From Lachnospiraceae bacterium (GTDB lineage: Bacteria > Bacillota > Clostridia > Lachnospirales > Lachnospiraceae), in NCBI GenBank assembly GCA_949383255.1, contig CASJPF010000004.1, positions 62,001 to 126,000 on the forward strand: a stretch of 64,000 nucleotides of DNA. The letters are read 5' to 3'. Below the pieces are notes generated by a model. It was given only the letters and a program-made list of their open reading frames with translations. It did no database searches and was not told the origin of the DNA. This document shows, piece after piece, positions 52,507 through 62,547 of the stretch. Each line of letters starts with the position of its first letter. The stretch's first letter is position 1. Both the position numbers and the translations under genes were made by a program.

Positions 52507-53955
52507 ATGATACAAAACAAGATACCGCTTTTGGATGCTGTCACAGAGTTTATTGCTACGAGGCCAGCATATTTTCGGGTACCTGGACATCGGTTGGATA
52601 AGGGAATCAGCCCGCGTTGGACAAATATTGTTGGAGAGAAAATTTTTGCTTATGATGTGACGGAAACTCCTCTCACGGATGATTTGCACTGTCCTGAGGG
52701 AGCGATTGATGAGGCACAAAAGTTGCTCGCTGTGCTCTATGGAGCGGACCAAAGTTTTTTTCTTGTAAATGGAAGTACTTGTGGAAATGAGGCAATGATT
52801 CTCAGTGCAGCATTTGCGGGTGAAAAAATTTTGGTTGCTAGAAATGCGCATAAATCCGCGATGATGGGACTGATTTTGTCCGGGGTAAAACCTATATATT
52901 TGATGCCAGAAGTAATTTGTGAGTGGGGGATACAAGGTGAGATTACAGAGGCGTCTGTCAGAAAAGGATTTGCAGAAAATCCTGATTGCAGGGCGCTTTT
53001 TATGGTGAATCCAAGCTATTATGGAGTGTGTTCTGACTTGGTGGCAATTGCAAAAGTCTGTCATGAATATAATGCTCTTTTGTTGGTGGATGAGGCGCAT
53101 GGAGGGCATTTGTACTTTCATAAGGCACTTCCTGTGGGAGCGCTTGCGGCGGGAGCAGATATCTGTGTACAGAGTATGCATAAGGTGACAGGCGCTTTGA
53201 CACAAAGTTCTGTGCTACACAGCAAATATCACGGTGTAGGCGCTGAGGCATTGGGGCGTATTGCGCAGAATTTGCAGTTGGTGCAGAGCACAAGTCCAAG
53301 TTATCTTTTGATGACTTCACTTGACTGTGCGCGGTATGAGCTTGCGCTTCATGGAACAGAAATGATGGAAAAGGCGCTGTTTTTAGCAGAGTATGCAAGA
53401 AAAAAGATTGCGGGGATTGCAGGGTTTCGCTGTATGGAGAGTGGGCGGATCGACAGTACGCGACTTGTGTTGTCCGCGCGCGAAATTGGATTGACGGGAT
53501 ATGCATTAGAACAAATTCTTTATGAAAAGTATGCAGTTAATATGGAACTTGCAGATCAAGAAAATGTGCTTGCGATTGTCACTTATGCAAATGAAATACA
53601 GGATTTGGACAGACTGATTGCCGCATGTACAGAGATTAGTGAAACACGTATAGGACATGCAGCGTTGCAGAGAGAAAAGACATATCCGCCTTTTCCTCCA
53701 CTTCCAGAGCAGGTTTTAACACCGCGCAGCGCTTATTTCTCCAAGAAAATATTTGTCAGCTGGCAGGAGGCTGCTGGTCAGATATCTGGTCAGATGATTG
53801 CACCATATCCGCCGGGGATTCCAGTGCTCTATCCCGGCGAACGAATCAGTCAGGAAGTGTGGGCGTACATCGAATGTTTTCGCAGAGAGGGGCGTCATAT
53901 GCATGGTGTGGACGGAGACCAAAGATTGGAAAACATTCAGATAATACCCGAATAA
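52507..53955 (+). CDS. Orn/Lys/Arg decarboxylase family PLP enzyme
   Basis: FRVPGHRLDKGI, LLVDEAHGGHL, SMHKVTGALTQSS PLP-lysine motif. Confidence 0.92.
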   Translation: MIQNKIPLLDAVTEFIATRPAYFRVPGHRLDKGISPRWTNIVGEKIFAYDVTETPLTDDLHCPEGAIDEAQKLLAVLYGADQSFFLVNGSTCGNEAMILSAAFAGEKILVARNAHKSAMMGLILSGVKPIYLMPEVICEWGIQGEITEASVRKGFAENPDCRALFMVNPSYYGVCSDLVAIAKVCHEYNALLLVDEAHGGHLYFHKALPVGALAAGADICVQSMHKVTGALTQSSVLHSKYHGVGAEALGRIAQNLQLVQSTSPSYLLMTSLDCARYELALHGTEMMEKALFLAEYARKKIAGIAGFRCMESGRIDSTRLVLSAREIGLTGYALEQILYEKYAVNMELADQENVLAIVTYANEIQDLDRLIAACTEISETRIGHAALQREKTYPPFPPLPEQVLTPRSAYFSKKIFVSWQEAAGQISGQMIAPYPPGIPVLYPGERISQEVWAYIECFRREGRHMHGVDGDQRLENIQIIPE

Positions 53956-54005
53956 GAAACTGGTTATTACGACTCATGGGCAATGTCAGTTTGTTAAGAA
54001 AACAT

Positions 54006-54036
54006 CTTAAAAAAGCCTTTTTATGGGCTTTTTAAG
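54006..54036. terminator. Terminator
   Basis: CTTAAAAAAGCC-TTTTTATG-GGCTTTTTAAG. Confidence 0.65.
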
Positions 54037-54209
54037 TCTTTTTATAGGCTGTTTTGGCTGAAATTTTGGTTGTACCCCTTTGGCTTTGAGTGAGGTGTAA
54101 CCAAAAAGTACATAAAAATGATATAAAAGGTGCTAATAACCTGTTTATCAGGGGTACTTAATTAACTGATATTGATCGTGAATCGTAACAACTGTTCTTA
54201 AAAGTGGAC

Positions 54210-54238
54210 TTGACAGGTGTTATGTTATAGTTGATAAT
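54210..54238 (+). promoter_or_regulatory. Sigma-A-type promoter of the ferritin gene
   Basis: TTGACA - 17 nt - GATAAT about 35 nt upstream of the start codon. Confidence 0.7.
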
Positions 54239-54274
54239 AGACAGGTAATATTGTTTATTTGAGGAGGATAAAAA

Positions 54275-54784
54275 ATGAACGAAAAAGTAGCAATGTTATT
54301 AAATGAGCAGATTAACAAGGAGTTTTACTCGGCATATCTGTATCTTGATATAGCAAATTTTTATACTAAAAAAGGACTAGATGGATTTGCCAACTGGTAT
54401 GAAGTTCAGGCAAAAGAAGAGCAAGATCATGCAATGCTAATGTACCGATATTTGCAGAATAACGATCAGCAGGTTACACTGGAGACGATTGCAAAGCCAG
54501 ATGCGGTTTTTGAGACATTAGTAGACCCGCTTAAAGTTGGGCTCGCGCATGAGCGCTATGTGACATCATTGATTAATACAATCTATGATGCGGCACAGGA
54601 AGCAAAGGATTTCCGCACGACGCAGTTTCTGGACTGGTTTGTCAAAGAGCAGGGTGAGGAGGAAAAAAATTCCATGGACCAGATTACCAAGATGGAGCTT
54701 TTTGGAGAGGATGCGCGCAGCTTGTACATGTTAAATAGTGAGTTGGGAACACGTGTATATACAGCTCCATCACTGGTATTATAA
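54275..54784 (+). CDS. Ferritin
   Basis: LNEQINKEFYSAYLYLDIANFYTKKGLDGFANWYEVQAKEEQDHAM; di-iron ligands. Confidence 0.95.
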   Translation: MNEKVAMLLNEQINKEFYSAYLYLDIANFYTKKGLDGFANWYEVQAKEEQDHAMLMYRYLQNNDQQVTLETIAKPDAVFETLVDPLKVGLAHERYVTSLINTIYDAAQEAKDFRTTQFLDWFVKEQGEEEKNSMDQITKMELFGEDARSLYMLNSELGTRVYTAPSLVL

Positions 54785-54902
54785 TACTTATATTGCTATA
54801 TTTTTCTTTTAATGTTGGAGGTTAAAAGAAAATAAATTTATAGAATTTATGCAAAAATTAAACATAATATATTTTGCATAGAGGAAAGTAAGGCGCATAT
54901 TT

Positions 54903-55637
54903 ATGAAAGTAGTGGTTTGCGATGATTGTGTTGAGGATTTACAAACAATAGAAACCCTGCTAGAACAATACAAAGAATCAATTTCGGATGTTGATTTTGC
55001 AGTTGAAAAGTATTTGGATGCTACTGTATTGTATAACAAAATTTTGGTTGGGGAACAGGCTGATATTTATATATTGGATATGATTATGTCTGACAGGTCA
55101 GGACTCGATATTGGCAGCCTGATCCGCCAAGCCGATGGTGATGGGGTAATTATATACATTACTTCATCGGATGATTATGCATTGGAGGCTTATGGGGTTC
55201 ACGCAGCGCGGTACTTATTAAAGCCAGTCAGCGAGGAGACCTTTTTTGAGGCCATGAATTTTGCGCGCTCTTATACTGGAACACGCAAAGAACATTTATT
55301 TCCTATAAAGACAAAGGAAGGCACATTATCAGTGTCTTATTCCCGAATTGAATATATTGAAAATTATTCTCGGACATTGAATGTCTGTTTAGATGATGGT
55401 GAAAATATCAGGAGTATTTTTATTAGAAAGTCGTTTGATGAGGAGATTCGGGAAATTGCAGGAGATCGAAGTTTTCTACAGGTACATAAATCTTTCCTTA
55501 TTAATATGGAACATGTAAAGAAATTGGAACAGAGTGAGATTGTGATGGAGAGTGGGAAAAGGATTCCTGTCAGTAAAACTAGAGCTGCCGATGTAAGGCG
55601 AGCGTATTTGCAATTTCTTTCTGTGTGTTATCAATAG
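54903..55637 (+). CDS. LytTR-family response regulator
   Basis: VVCDDCVEDLQ receiver, LytTR domain RSFLQVHKSFLINMEHVKKLEQSEIVMESGKRIPVSKTR. Confidence 0.92.
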   Translation: MKVVVCDDCVEDLQTIETLLEQYKESISDVDFAVEKYLDATVLYNKILVGEQADIYILDMIMSDRSGLDIGSLIRQADGDGVIIYITSSDDYALEAYGVHAARYLLKPVSEETFFEAMNFARSYTGTRKEHLFPIKTKEGTLSVSYSRIEYIENYSRTLNVCLDDGENIRSIFIRKSFDEEIREIAGDRSFLQVHKSFLINMEHVKKLEQSEIVMESGKRIPVSKTRAADVRRAYLQFLSVCYQ

Positions 55638-55652
55638 GGGAGGGGAAAAGAT

Positions 55653-56939
55653 GTGAACTACAAAAATATATCATATATGATTAGCCATGTTTTTTTGATG
55701 CTGTTTATGTACTTATTTATTGTACATCGGTACTCCAAAAAGAGGACGGCGGGGGTATGTATCACTTCTTTTCTGATGCTGACCACAACAGACTTTTTGA
55801 AATTAAATTTTTTTCCAGAAAGTCAATTATGTTATTTGTTTGTGACAATTTTTCAGATTTGTGTGACACAGTTTACAGGGGTGTATATTGCAAGGCATCG
55901 TGATAGCAAACTTTTGTTTATTGGACTTAGCGCTTCCAACTATGTAATAGCAGGGAGTGTCATGGCGACAATTTTGTATATTTGGACAAATAATATGGTG
56001 ATTTCTATAGTGGGAAGTGTTGTAATTCATATTACTATTTTATTTGTATTATATGTCCGAATTAGAGTAATCTGTTTTCGATTTCAGGAGCGGGAGTCAG
56101 GGAAAAGCTGGTGGGAGTTGTGTCTGATACCCGTATTTTTTTATTGCAGTTTTTGCACGCTGGCATTTTTTCCAATTAAACTTGAAGATAATCCACAAAA
56201 TATTCCAGCCGTTCTATTATTTCTTATCACCATGTTTGTCTCTTATGTGGTTGTGTTGCGATATCTGGAAAGTGAGTCAGAGCGGGCAGGAATTTATTGG
56301 AAAAACGTATTTTTTGAATCCTATATAAATGGATTGGAGTCGCAATACAGTCTAGTGGAGCAGTCGGAGCACAATTTGAAGATTTTACGCCATGACATGC
56401 GTCACTATTCTGGTATGATTGATGCCCTGTTAAATCAACAGGCGTATGATGAGATTCGGAATGTGACCGCGCATATTAAGGCAGTTTCTGATGAAAATAA
56501 AATAGTGAAGTACTGTGAGAACTTGATGTCAAACTCTATTATCTCTCATATGATGGAGAAAGCGCAACAGTGTGATGTGTCTGTGCAACTTGAGGCGGCT
56601 GTACCACGGGAACTTCCATTTAATGATTATGAGTTTGCTGCGGTGATTGCTAATCTGATGGAGAATGCAGTGCGCTGTGTGAGTGAATTTCAAACAAAAG
56701 AAAAACGCGTGGAGATAAAGATTGAATGTGACAAAAAACATGTGCTGATTCATGTTTGGAATGCATATGAAAAGGAGATTATGCTTGATGCGATGACAGG
56801 TCTTCCAAAGAGTCAAGCAGGGGATGGACACGGTTTGGGGATGCAGAGTGTGCAGGCGTTTTCAGATAAGGTTGGCGGAAATATTGGTTGTTATTGTGAA
56901 AAAGGAATTTTTCATGTTTTATTGTTTGCAAAAATTTAG
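55653..56939 (+). CDS. GHKL-domain sensor histidine kinase
   Basis: Multi-TM N-terminus; HNLKILRHDMRHYSGMIDALL; NLMENAVRCV, GHGLGMQSVQAF. Confidence 0.92.
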   Translation: MNYKNISYMISHVFLMLFMYLFIVHRYSKKRTAGVCITSFLMLTTTDFLKLNFFPESQLCYLFVTIFQICVTQFTGVYIARHRDSKLLFIGLSASNYVIAGSVMATILYIWTNNMVISIVGSVVIHITILFVLYVRIRVICFRFQERESGKSWWELCLIPVFFYCSFCTLAFFPIKLEDNPQNIPAVLLFLITMFVSYVVVLRYLESESERAGIYWKNVFFESYINGLESQYSLVEQSEHNLKILRHDMRHYSGMIDALLNQQAYDEIRNVTAHIKAVSDENKIVKYCENLMSNSIISHMMEKAQQCDVSVQLEAAVPRELPFNDYEFAAVIANLMENAVRCVSEFQTKEKRVEIKIECDKKHVLIHVWNAYEKEIMLDAMTGLPKSQAGDGHGLGMQSVQAFSDKVGGNIGCYCEKGIFHVLLFAKI

Positions 56940-57047
56940 AACGTCCGTAAAGGCTGTCAGAACGGTTGATATTTGGCGAAATGTGTGGTATACTTGGCAA
57001 TAATTATAAGGAACTGTTAACGCTTTCTAGCTGAATGGGGGAGAAGA

Positions 57048-57419
57048 ATGATAGAGAATGAATCTGCGGAGAATTATCTGGAAACAATATTGATATTGAG
57101 CAAAAAACTTCCTGTTGTGCGTTCGGTTGATATTGCAAATGAGCTTGGTTTTAAGAAATCCAGTGTGAGCATTGCAATGAAAAATCTGCGAGAGAAAAAT
57201 TATATAACAGTTACAAATGCTGGTTTTATTTATCTTACGGATTCTGGCAGCAGGATTGCGCAGATGGTGTATGAGCGGCATGAATTTATCTCTGGATGGC
57301 TGATAGGTCTAGGGGTTCCCGCAGATGTTGCTGTTGAGGATGCATGCAAAATAGAGCATATCCTTAGTCAGGAAAGTTATGATGCAATCAAGAAATTTGT
57401 AAAACAGCATCTTGAGTAA
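57048..57419 (+). CDS. DtxR/MntR-family metal-dependent transcriptional regulator
   Basis: ESAENYLETILILSKKLPVVRSVDIANELGFKKSSVSIAMKNL; VAVEDACKIEHILSQESYDAI. Confidence 0.9.
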   Translation: MIENESAENYLETILILSKKLPVVRSVDIANELGFKKSSVSIAMKNLREKNYITVTNAGFIYLTDSGSRIAQMVYERHEFISGWLIGLGVPADVAVEDACKIEHILSQESYDAIKKFVKQHLE

Positions 57420-57527
57420 TCAAACACGCTTTTGATTAAAAAAGTAAGAAATTGCAGTTATCAATGCCTGTGTATAGGTAGATTATAGCACAAAAGTTTG
57501 AAAATAAGAATAAAAGGAGGAATTTGT

Positions 57528-59123
57528 ATGAAACTTACCTTTGTAGGAGCAGACCATCAAGTAACAGGAAGCTGTCATTTCATGCAGACGTGCGGGAAGA
57601 ATATTCTTGTGGACTGCGGTATGCAGCAAGGGTCGAATCCCTTTGAGTGCTGTGAGTTGCCTGTTGATGAGGCACAGATTGACTATGTGTTTCTGACACA
57701 TGCACATGTAGATCACTCAGGGAATTTACCGTTATTGTATGCGAGAGGTTTTCGTGGGAAGGTATTTGCAACAGAGGCATCTGCGGGTTTGTGTTCGATT
57801 ATGCTGCGGGACTGTGCGCATATTCAGATGCAGGAAGCGGAGTGGAAGAACAGAAAGGCAAAGAGGCATTCTGGGATTGAACCAGTTGAGCCAGCCTATA
57901 CTATGGAGGATGCAGATGGCGTGATTAGAAGCATTGTTCCATGTGCATATAACAAAGAGGTCGAGATTAGCGAGGGCATCCACATTCGATTTACAGATGT
58001 GGGACATTTGCTTGGGTCTGCCAGTATTGAGGTCTGGCTGACTGAGAATGGTGTGACGAAGAAAATTGTTTTTTCGGGTGATATTGGGAATAAAAATCAA
58101 CCGCTTATCAAAGATCCAATTTACACAAAAGAGGCAGATTATGTTGTTATGGAAGCGACATATGGAGATCGGTATCATCCCAGACAGAAAGAGGGGTATG
58201 TCTCAGATCTTGCTGAAGTTATTAACCGGACTTTTGCAAAAGGAGGGAATGTTGTCATTCCTTCGTTTGCGGTGGGTAGAACACAGGAAATCTTGTATTT
58301 TCTAAGGAAGATAAAAGCAGATAACATGATACCAAATTTTCCGCGCTTTGAGGTATATGTGGACAGCCCGCTTGCTGTGGAGGCGACAGGAGTATTTCAG
58401 AAAAATATATATACTTGTTTTGACGAGGAAGCAATGGAGTTGGTGAACAAGGGTATTAATCCGTTAAATTTTCCAGGGTTAAAACTTGCCATCACAAGTG
58501 AGGAATCCAAAGAGATTAACTTTGATATGACGCCGAAAGTAATTATTTCTGCAAGCGGTATGTGTGAGGCAGGGCGAATCCGGCATCATTTAAAACACAA
58601 TCTCTGGAGACCGGAGTGTACGATCCTTTTTGTAGGATATCAGGCGGCGGGTACACTGGGACGTATTTTGATAGAGGGTGCAGATGAGGTAAAACTCTTT
58701 GGTGAGGCGGTGGAAGTCAGAGCAAAAATCACACAGTTGCCGGGACTTAGCGGCCATGCAGATAAAGGCGGCTTGATAGAGTGGATAAATGCTTTTGAGC
58801 AGAAGCCAGACAAGGTATTTATTGTGCATGGAGAGGACACTGCCTGCAGTTTGTTTGCAGACTGTCTGAGAACAGAGCATGGATATGATGCATATGCGCC
58901 ATTTTCTGGTACGCGCATTGACCTTATCACAGGCGCGGTTGAGTTTGAGGCGTCTCCTGTTGCAGTCAAGAAACGTCTGCGCAGTGTATCAGATGTATTT
59001 GCAAGACTGTTGGCGGCTGGACAGCGGTTGATTGCGGTTATTTATAAGAATGAGGGCAGACCTAACAAGGAGTTGGCAAGGTTTGCGGACCAGATTAATT
59101 CCCTTGCGGATAAATATGAGTAG
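57528..59123 (+). CDS. MBL-fold, beta-CASP RNA-metabolising-type hydrolase
   Basis: FLTHAHVDHSGNLPLLYARGF, FTDVGHLLGSASIEVW, LPGLSGHADKGGL. Confidence 0.93.
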   Translation: MKLTFVGADHQVTGSCHFMQTCGKNILVDCGMQQGSNPFECCELPVDEAQIDYVFLTHAHVDHSGNLPLLYARGFRGKVFATEASAGLCSIMLRDCAHIQMQEAEWKNRKAKRHSGIEPVEPAYTMEDADGVIRSIVPCAYNKEVEISEGIHIRFTDVGHLLGSASIEVWLTENGVTKKIVFSGDIGNKNQPLIKDPIYTKEADYVVMEATYGDRYHPRQKEGYVSDLAEVINRTFAKGGNVVIPSFAVGRTQEILYFLRKIKADNMIPNFPRFEVYVDSPLAVEATGVFQKNIYTCFDEEAMELVNKGINPLNFPGLKLAITSEESKEINFDMTPKVIISASGMCEAGRIRHHLKHNLWRPECTILFVGYQAAGTLGRILIEGADEVKLFGEAVEVRAKITQLPGLSGHADKGGLIEWINAFEQKPDKVFIVHGEDTACSLFADCLRTEHGYDAYAPFSGTRIDLITGAVEFEASPVAVKKRLRSVSDVFARLLAAGQRLIAVIYKNEGRPNKELARFADQINSLADKYE

Positions 59124-59144
59124 AGAGATTAAAGGAGACATAAT

Positions 59145-59636
59145 ATGAATATGATAGCGGCTGTGGACAACAATTGGGCAATCGGCTGCCAGAACAGTTT
59201 ACTGGTACACATTCCAAGGGACCAGAAGCAGTTTCGGGAGATGACGGAAGGGAAGATAATTGTCGTAGGCAGAAAAACTTTGAATACTTTTCCGCAGAAA
59301 CAACCGCTTAAAAATCGTATGAATATTATTCTATCGCGGGATAGACAGTATCGCGTAAGAGATGCCATTGTTATTCACTCTATTGATGAACTTTTGGAAG
59401 AGCTAAAAAAATATGATGACAAACAAGTTTATGTGGCAGGAGGAGCAAGTATATACGAACAACTTCTTCCCTACTGCGATACAGTTTATATCACAAAAAT
59501 AGATTATGCATATCAGGCAGATGCGTATTTTCCAAGACTTGACAGGCTGTCAGATTGGGAATTGGCACAGGAGAGTGAAGAGCAGACTTATTTCGACTTG
59601 ACATATTATTTTCAGAAATATGTGCGAAAATGTTGA
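59145..59636 (+). CDS. folA: Dihydrofolate reductase
   Basis: MIAAVDNNWAIGCQNSLLVHIPRDQKQFREMTEGKIIVVGRKTLNTFP; QVYVAGGASIYEQLLPYCDTVYITKI. Confidence 0.95.
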   Translation: MNMIAAVDNNWAIGCQNSLLVHIPRDQKQFREMTEGKIIVVGRKTLNTFPQKQPLKNRMNIILSRDRQYRVRDAIVIHSIDELLEELKKYDDKQVYVAGGASIYEQLLPYCDTVYITKIDYAYQADAYFPRLDRLSDWELAQESEEQTYFDLTYYFQKYVRKC

Positions 59637-59721
59637 CTTTTGTACTTTATCGTATAATAATAAAAAACTAAGGAATACAAAAGATTCTGAGTATAATTTC
59701 TATGAACAGGAGAAAGTGAAA

Positions 59722-60747
59722 ATGGAGAAAAAAGATTTGGATTGGTCTAACCTTGGTTTTGGTTACAGACAGACCGAGAAAAGGTATGTAACAAATTTTA
59801 AGAGTGGCGCTTGGGATGAGGGTGGTCTTACAGAGGACGCCAATATTGTTCTAAATGAGTGCGCTGGAGTTCTGCAGTATGCACAAACCTGTTTTGAGGG
59901 CTTAAAGGCATATACGACACAAGATGGAAAAACAGTCGTGTTTCGACCGGATTTAAATGAGCAGCGTATGCATGATAGTTGTGTGCGTCTTGAGATGCCT
60001 CCACTTCCAGAGGGACGTTTTGTGGATGCTGTTAGACAGGTGGTCAGAGCGAACGAGGCTTATGTACCTCCTTATGGTTCTGGGGCAACACTCTATGTAA
60101 GACCATATATGTTTGGAACGAATTCCGTAATTGGTGTAAAACCGGCTGATGAGTATCAATTTAGAATCTTTACAACTCCAGTGGGACCTTATTTCAAGGG
60201 TGGTGCAAAACCATTGATAATCAGAGTCAGTGATTTTGACAGGGCAGCGCCAAATGGAACAGGGCATATTAAAGCGGGGTTAAATTATGCGATGAGTTTG
60301 CATGCGATTGTAACTGCGCATAAGGATGGATTTGATGAAAATATGTATCTTGATCCAGCAACACACACTAAGGTTGAAGAGACAGGCGGTGCAAATTTTC
60401 TTTTTGTGACAAAGGACAATAAGGTTGTCACACCCAAGTCAAGTAGCATTCTTCCATCAATTACGCGTCGTTCCTTGATGGTGGTTGCGAAGGAGTATCT
60501 TGGTCTGGAAGTAGAAGAGCGAGAAGTGTTCTTTAGCGAGGTGAAAGATTTTGCAGAGTGTGGACTCTGTGGAACTGCAGCAGTAATTTCCCCAGTGGGA
60601 AAGATTGTAAATAAAGGGGAGGAAATCTGTCTGCCATCTGGTATGGACCAGATGGGGCCTATTATTAAAAAGCTTTATGATACATTGACAGGAATTCAAA
60701 TGGGACGTATTGATGCTCCGGCAGGGTGGATTGTAGAAGTGTCATAA
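59722..60747 (+). CDS. ilvE: Branched-chain amino acid aminotransferase
   Basis: LQYAQTCFEGLKAYTTQDGKTVVFRPDLNEQRMHDSCVRLEMP; GLNYAMSLHAI; start at MEKKDLDWSNLGFGY. Confidence 0.95.
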   Translation: MEKKDLDWSNLGFGYRQTEKRYVTNFKSGAWDEGGLTEDANIVLNECAGVLQYAQTCFEGLKAYTTQDGKTVVFRPDLNEQRMHDSCVRLEMPPLPEGRFVDAVRQVVRANEAYVPPYGSGATLYVRPYMFGTNSVIGVKPADEYQFRIFTTPVGPYFKGGAKPLIIRVSDFDRAAPNGTGHIKAGLNYAMSLHAIVTAHKDGFDENMYLDPATHTKVEETGGANFLFVTKDNKVVTPKSSSILPSITRRSLMVVAKEYLGLEVEEREVFFSEVKDFAECGLCGTAAVISPVGKIVNKGEEICLPSGMDQMGPIIKKLYDTLTGIQMGRIDAPAGWIVEVS

Positions 60748-60766
60748 TTAAAGAGCTATATAAAAT

Positions 60767-60798
60767 AAAAAGGCATATCGTTAGATATGTCTTTTTTT
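60767..60798. terminator. Terminator after ilvE
   Basis: AAAAAGGCATATC-GTTA-GATATGTCTTTTTTT. Confidence 0.75.
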
Positions 60799-60883
60799 GA
60801 TACACACACGTCCAAATGAAATATGTCAGCAAGCTGACAAACGCCTAGCGCGAGTAGGGAAGATGAGACTTCCCTGCTCGATT
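60799..60883 (+). repeat. Dispersed intergenic two-hairpin element, copy C
   Basis: TACACACACGTCCAAATGAAATATGTCAGCAAGCTGAC ... CGAGTAGGGAAGATGAGACTTCCCTGCTCGATT. Confidence 0.7.
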
Positions 60884-60909
60884 GTCAAGATCCGTGAACT
60901 GGCATGTCA

Positions 60910-61554
60910 TTATTCAATTATATAAGGCATAAGTGATAAATAGCTGAGGGTTCCGGGAGAAACCTCTGTTCCTTTCTCAAGTAAAGAGATAAGCCCCTGT
61001 AAGGTTTCTGCTGTCTCTTTAGGTGTGGATGGAATTAGTGTGTTGTCCAGTTTGACAGCAATTACAATCAGTGCAATCTCTGCAAGTGCGGCAGGATTGT
61101 CAAAGTGAATCTCGCCATTCTTAATGCCTTGTTTAATAATTTCTGTCAGATCAGGTTTTAATTCTGACACGACATGTGACAAATATTTCTGATGTAGAAA
61201 AGCAAGGTCTTGTACGCTTGCATTGTCTGTGGAGTTGTCATTTTGTTTGATAAAGGCTGTGGAGGAATTTTGACATGCCTGAAACAGCATTGCCATGCGT
61301 GCAAAGGGAGAAACTTCTGTCTGTGCAGCAAGGTTTTTGGCAGTGAATAGTGGTTTCTCATAGCTGCGCTCAATTAGAGCATCTAATATTGCTTCCTTGG
61401 AAGGAAAATAATAATAGATGCTTCCTTTTCCGATGCCTGCCTTTTGTGCAATTTCACTGACAGAGATATTTTGTATTTTCTTTTCCTCCAGAAGTTGCTG
61501 GAGCGCATCTAATATTAGATTATATTTTTTCTCACTTTTTTTGGTGTCGGGCAT
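60910..61554 (-). CDS. TetR-family transcriptional regulator
   Basis: YNLILDALQQLLEEKKIQNISVSEIAQKAGIGKGSIYYYFPSKEAILDALIE. Confidence 0.94.
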   Translation of the reverse strand: MPDTKKSEKKYNLILDALQQLLEEKKIQNISVSEIAQKAGIGKGSIYYYFPSKEAILDALIERSYEKPLFTAKNLAAQTEVSPFARMAMLFQACQNSSTAFIKQNDNSTDNASVQDLAFLHQKYLSHVVSELKPDLTEIIKQGIKNGEIHFDNPAALAEIALIVIAVKLDNTLIPSTPKETAETLQGLISLLEKGTEVSPGTLSYLSLMPYIIE

Positions 61555-61760
61555 AAAGAATGCCACCTTTCTATTTAGAATAAATTTCTTACTATGCAGT
61601 TGAATTATCAAAAGATGTTTTAATCTACTCTTTCATCTCAGACAAAGAATGTTCTTACTTTTATAAGTGACGAGTTCAATACAATTTTGTGTCGGTGCGA
61701 GTACAATCTTCGACTGAGATAAGCATCCAGCAGGATTGCAGGCGTGCAAATCCATTATAT

Positions 61761-61775
61761 GTCAGCAGAGCTGAC
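61761..61775. repeat. Partial copy of the dispersed element (first hairpin only)
   Basis: GTCAGCAGAGCTGAC preceded by ATTATAT, similar to AAATATGTCAGCAAGCTGAC in copies B and C. Confidence 0.4.
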
Positions 61776-61923
61776 CCGCAAATTTTCATATTGTAAATGG
61801 TGCTAAGCGACACTGAAATAATGGGTAATTAATATAAGTATATCATAATTGTATTTTGGAAACAATGAAAAAAGTGTCACAAAAAGATACGAAAATTAGA
61901 GATAAATTTTGTGGAAAACACAC

Positions 61924-61986
61924 TTGACCGACGGTCGAAATATATGGTAGGATAGAAGAAATCAAAGTCGACTGACGGTCGAAATG
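61924..61986. promoter_or_regulatory. Tandem TetR-type operators overlapping a promoter
   Basis: TTGACCGACGGTCGAAAT (61924-61941) and GTCGACTGACGGTCGAAATG (61967-61986); core GACCGACGGTC is palindromic; TTGACC...TAGGAT possible -35/-10. Confidence 0.7.
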
Positions 61987-62065
61987 TGTCGGACAAAAAG
62001 TTGTTTACTCCGCCGCAGTCCGCTTCAATTTCAAGTTTCAAATATCTATTTAATGGAGGAAAGAT

Positions 62066-62512
62066 ATGACATACGCAGATTTTTTTTATGAGGTTAAAGG
62101 GAAGTTTATGGGAGCAGATGTGAGTGATATTCATGAGCATCTAGCGTATCAGTTTAATATTGAGGATGAGGAAGCAGGCGGCGCGTTCTATGTAGAGGTT
62201 AAAGATGGTGTGCTCTATGTGGAACCATATGAGTATTATGATCGAGATGCAATGTTTATTAGCACACCGGAAGTATTTCGCAAAATTGCGGAGGGTGAGA
62301 TGGACCCTGTGTGGGCGTTCACAACACAAAAACTTCGAGTGGAAGGCAATATTGATAAGGCATTGAAGTTAAATGATATTATCCAGCGCAAGAAGAAAGA
62401 ACTGAAAAAGGAAGCGAAAGAAGCTAAAAAAGTTGAAAAGGAAGTAAAAAAATCAGAGAAAGCAGCTGCGAAAGAAGCTCTCAAAGGAGAGAAGAAGGCT
62501 GAGAAAAAATAG
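62066..62512 (+). CDS. SCP2 sterol-binding-like protein with Lys-rich C-terminal tail
   Basis: FYVEVKDGVLYVEPYEYYDRDAMFISTPEVFRKIAEGEMDPVWAFTTQKLRVEGNIDKALKL resembles the SCP2 fold signature. Confidence 0.75.
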   Translation: MTYADFFYEVKGKFMGADVSDIHEHLAYQFNIEDEEAGGAFYVEVKDGVLYVEPYEYYDRDAMFISTPEVFRKIAEGEMDPVWAFTTQKLRVEGNIDKALKLNDIIQRKKKELKKEAKEAKKVEKEVKKSEKAAAKEALKGEKKAEKK

Positions 62513-62547
62513 TTTGGATAGAAAATAATAAAGCAATTCAGTGCAAT

